From Stygiobacter sp043807765 (GTDB lineage: Bacteria > Bacteroidota > Ignavibacteria > Ignavibacteriales > Melioribacteraceae), in the NCBI GenBank assembly GCA_043807765.1, contig JAZDFQ010000038.1, forward strand, positions 62,001 to 126,000: a DNA stretch of 64,000 nt. Direction: 5' to 3'. Shown one piece after another: positions 62,260 through 64,000 of the stretch. The stretch's first letter is position 1, and the number at the start of each line of letters is the position of its first letter. Under the pieces are notes generated by a model, which saw nothing but the letters and a program-made list of their open reading frames with translations, did no database searches and was not told where the DNA came from. The position numbers and the translations under genes are program-made.

Positions 62260-64000
62260 ATGATTACGACAGAAGTTAAATCCAAGCTAAGAACAAGCAA
62301 ACGAATAAAAATCCTCCTTGTTGTAACTACAATAATTTTAATCGTATTAATGTTTCCGAAAGGTGAATCACTTGAGTCGGATATTACTGTTGGCTCTATC
62401 TGGATTCATGAGGATTTAATCGCTTCAACTACATTTGAGATATTAAAGGATTCAAAAATATTTGAAGCAGAAAAGAATCTTGCGCTGAAAAGAGTGCTTC
62501 CGATTTATCAGCGCGACTTCACATTACAAAAAAAAATGCTGGACTCGATGGAGAATTATAGCCAGCATTTAATACAAACTTTGGGACAGCCCACATTCGT
62601 TTCTGAAAATGAAGTATTAAGCAAAGAAGCATTAAGGCAACTGGAAAACTTAAAAACTCCACAGACAAATGTATTTGGCAAAAGAATAACTTTACGAGAG
62701 TTGCTTCGCAGTTCGCAATCAACAATGAAAGAGATTTTTGAAATTGGGTTGTTGAATTTAGATGGGAATGAATCTAAAAAAGATACAATTGCTTTGCGCG
62801 ATGGTAAGTTTGAAAGAGTATATCCGGTGGAAAGTTTTGTAGAAAAGGATAGACTGAATGAGTACATCAATTTTAAGGCTAAAACCCTCGTCGGCTCAAA
62901 TTCCAATCTGGTAGAAGTAATCGAGGAGTTAATACATCACTTCGCAAGACCAAATATAGTTTTCGATAAAAAACTAACTTATGAAGCTATCAATAGCGCA
63001 AAAAACAAAGTAACGCGAAACATAGGTATTGTTAACGAGAATGAAAGAATTGTTGCCAAGCATGATCGGATATCCGAAGAAACTAAACTAAAAATTGATT
63101 CCTATCGAATAGCAAAGGGAGAAGAAAGAAATTTCTGGAGTAACTTACTTCAGAATATTGGCAAGTTTCTACATATATGCATTGTTTTGCTGCCGATGAT
63201 GATCTATATCCATTTGTTCAGGCCAAAGATTTTTAGAGATAATCTAACAATTGGACTTATTGCAGTTGTTACGCTATTCATCAGTTTTCTTACCTATTTG
63301 GTCTATACAATTAACGTCTCATCTCCAATTGAATACCTCATACTTGTTCCCGTAGCTTCAATGCTTCTCACAATTATTTTTGATTCCAGAATCGGATTTT
63401 ATTCAACAGTTGTTATTTCGCTTATAGTTGGTGCTCTTCGTGGAAATGATTATGTCTTTGCAGTAACAAATATTGTAGCGGGCGGTTTAGCTGCTTACAC
63501 TGTAAGAGACATCAAAAACAGAACACAAATCTATCGCTCGTTTCTCTACATTTTACTTGGATATTGCCTCAGCATCTTAGCGTTTGGATTGGAAAGATTT
63601 GATTCCGTTAATCAGATGCTGGCTGGTTTTGCTTTTGCGGCATCAAACGCACTTGTAAGCCCGGTTCTAACTTACGGTTTAATAATATTTGTTGAAAAAT
63701 TATTCAACCTTACCACCGATCTTACCTTTTTGGAACTCACAGATTTGAATCGCCCTCTTCTAAAAGAATTGGCAAAAAATGCGCCCGGCACATTTAGTCA
63801 TTCGGTTTCGATGGGTACACTAGCTGAGACAACCGCCGAAGCTGTTGGCGCAAATGCAGTTCTTGCTAAGGTTGGTGCATATTATCACGATATAGGAAAA
63901 AGTTTTGACCCGGAAAGCTTTGTTGAAAATCAAATTGATTCGAACAACATTCACGATAATCTTGCACCGGAGAGAAGCAAGGAGTTAATTCTTGCGCATA
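62260..64000 (+). CDS. 7TM-HD family phosphohydrolase, N-terminal part (cut by window edge)
   Basis: The frame from ATG 62260 stays open to the right edge, giving at least 580 residues. It has an N-terminal helix (about 16-36, ILLVVTTIILIVLMF), an extracytoplasmic 7TMR-HDED domain (about 40-290), about seven membrane helices (about 300-485), then an HD domain: ELAKNAPGTFSHSVSMGTL and AKVGAYYHDIGKSFDPE, whose HD pair coordinates metal. This is the architecture of PgpH/YqfF proteins, which in other bacteria degrade c-di-AMP. The last part of the HD domain is beyond the edge. Confidence 0.92.
   Translation, partial: MITTEVKSKLRTSKRIKILLVVTTIILIVLMFPKGESLESDITVGSIWIHEDLIASTTFEILKDSKIFEAEKNLALKRVLPIYQRDFTLQKKMLDSMENYSQHLIQTLGQPTFVSENEVLSKEALRQLENLKTPQTNVFGKRITLRELLRSSQSTMKEIFEIGLLNLDGNESKKDTIALRDGKFERVYPVESFVEKDRLNEYINFKAKTLVGSNSNLVEVIEELIHHFARPNIVFDKKLTYEAINSAKNKVTRNIGIVNENERIVAKHDRISEETKLKIDSYRIAKGEERNFWSNLLQNIGKFLHICIVLLPMMIYIHLFRPKIFRDNLTIGLIAVVTLFISFLTYLVYTINVSSPIEYLILVPVASMLLTIIFDSRIGFYSTVVISLIVGALRGNDYVFAVTNIVAGGLAAYTVRDIKNRTQIYRSFLYILLGYCLSILAFGLERFDSVNQMLAGFAFAASNALVSPVLTYGLIIFVEKLFNLTTDLTFLELTDLNRPLLKELAKNAPGTFSHSVSMGTLAETTAEAVGANAVLAKVGAYYHDIGKSFDPESFVENQIDSNNIHDNLAPERSKELILAH

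Overview
The window looks like chromosome from a member of the Ignavibacteria (Chlorobi/Ignavibacteriota lineage of the Bacteroidota supergroup). The evidence is AT-rich coding sequence, three large secreted proteins ending in the type IX secretion (T9SS) sorting domain typical of that group (NYPNPFNPETTI ... GREVATLVDE ... SGVYFY ... KKMxLLK), and four promoter candidates with a Bacteroidota-like TTTG-N20-TAnnTTT layout. This assignment is inferred from protein signatures, not from a database search.

Layout. (1) 1-8528, minus strand: an operon of a corrinoid (B12) protein, a frameshifted uroporphyrinogen-decarboxylase-type methyltransferase, a DUF1638-like protein and a 1,877-residue protein of seven PAS and five GAF domains with no output domain. 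A membrane-anchored PAS protein follows and runs off the left edge. (2) 9055-18097: a membrane SpoIIE/RsbU phosphatase, divergent purL, a YihY/BrkB membrane protein, a hemerythrin, a YD-repeat secreted protein, a beta-CASP metallo-hydrolase and a HEAT-repeat exported protein. (3) 18280-19980: an accessory stretch with a possible 32-residue membrane peptide, a membrane protein, an initiator tRNA with its own promoter and terminator, several tRNA-derived fragments, a GIY-YIG nuclease gene whose 3' end lies in a tRNA copy broken up by two 15-bp palindromes, and a decayed second GIY-YIG gene. (4) 19991-24179: recN, an envelope protein, hemW. (5) 24266-30775: three tandem paralogous T9SS cargo proteins. 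(6) 30793-32750: a SIMPL-domain protein, proC, and a four-helix-bundle gene bracketed by about 30-bp inverted repeats. (7) 32866-44496: rimP-nusA-infB-rbfA-truB-ribF-rpsO-pnp-dus-rng, the translation and RNA-processing cluster. (8) 44574-64000: a transaldolase-like aldolase, gcvT, comB-like, ftsK, lolA-like, a flippase-like membrane protein, an outer-membrane barrel, uppP, a lipoprotein prolyl isomerase, holA, an ECF sigma factor with a likely membrane partner, rpmE, rsmB, rodZ-like, ligA, a GT9-like fragment, a STAS protein, a Cof-type HAD phosphatase, and a 7TM-HD phosphohydrolase cut by the right edge.

Most of the window is ordinary housekeeping sequence. The parts worth attention are the corrinoid/mega-PAS operon, the tRNA-fMet/GIY-YIG/palindrome mosaic, the inverted-repeat-bounded four-helix-bundle gene, and palindromic repeats translated in frame in loops of the T9SS sorting domains. 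The last three suggest that small palindromic elements have been active in this genome and tolerated inside genes.
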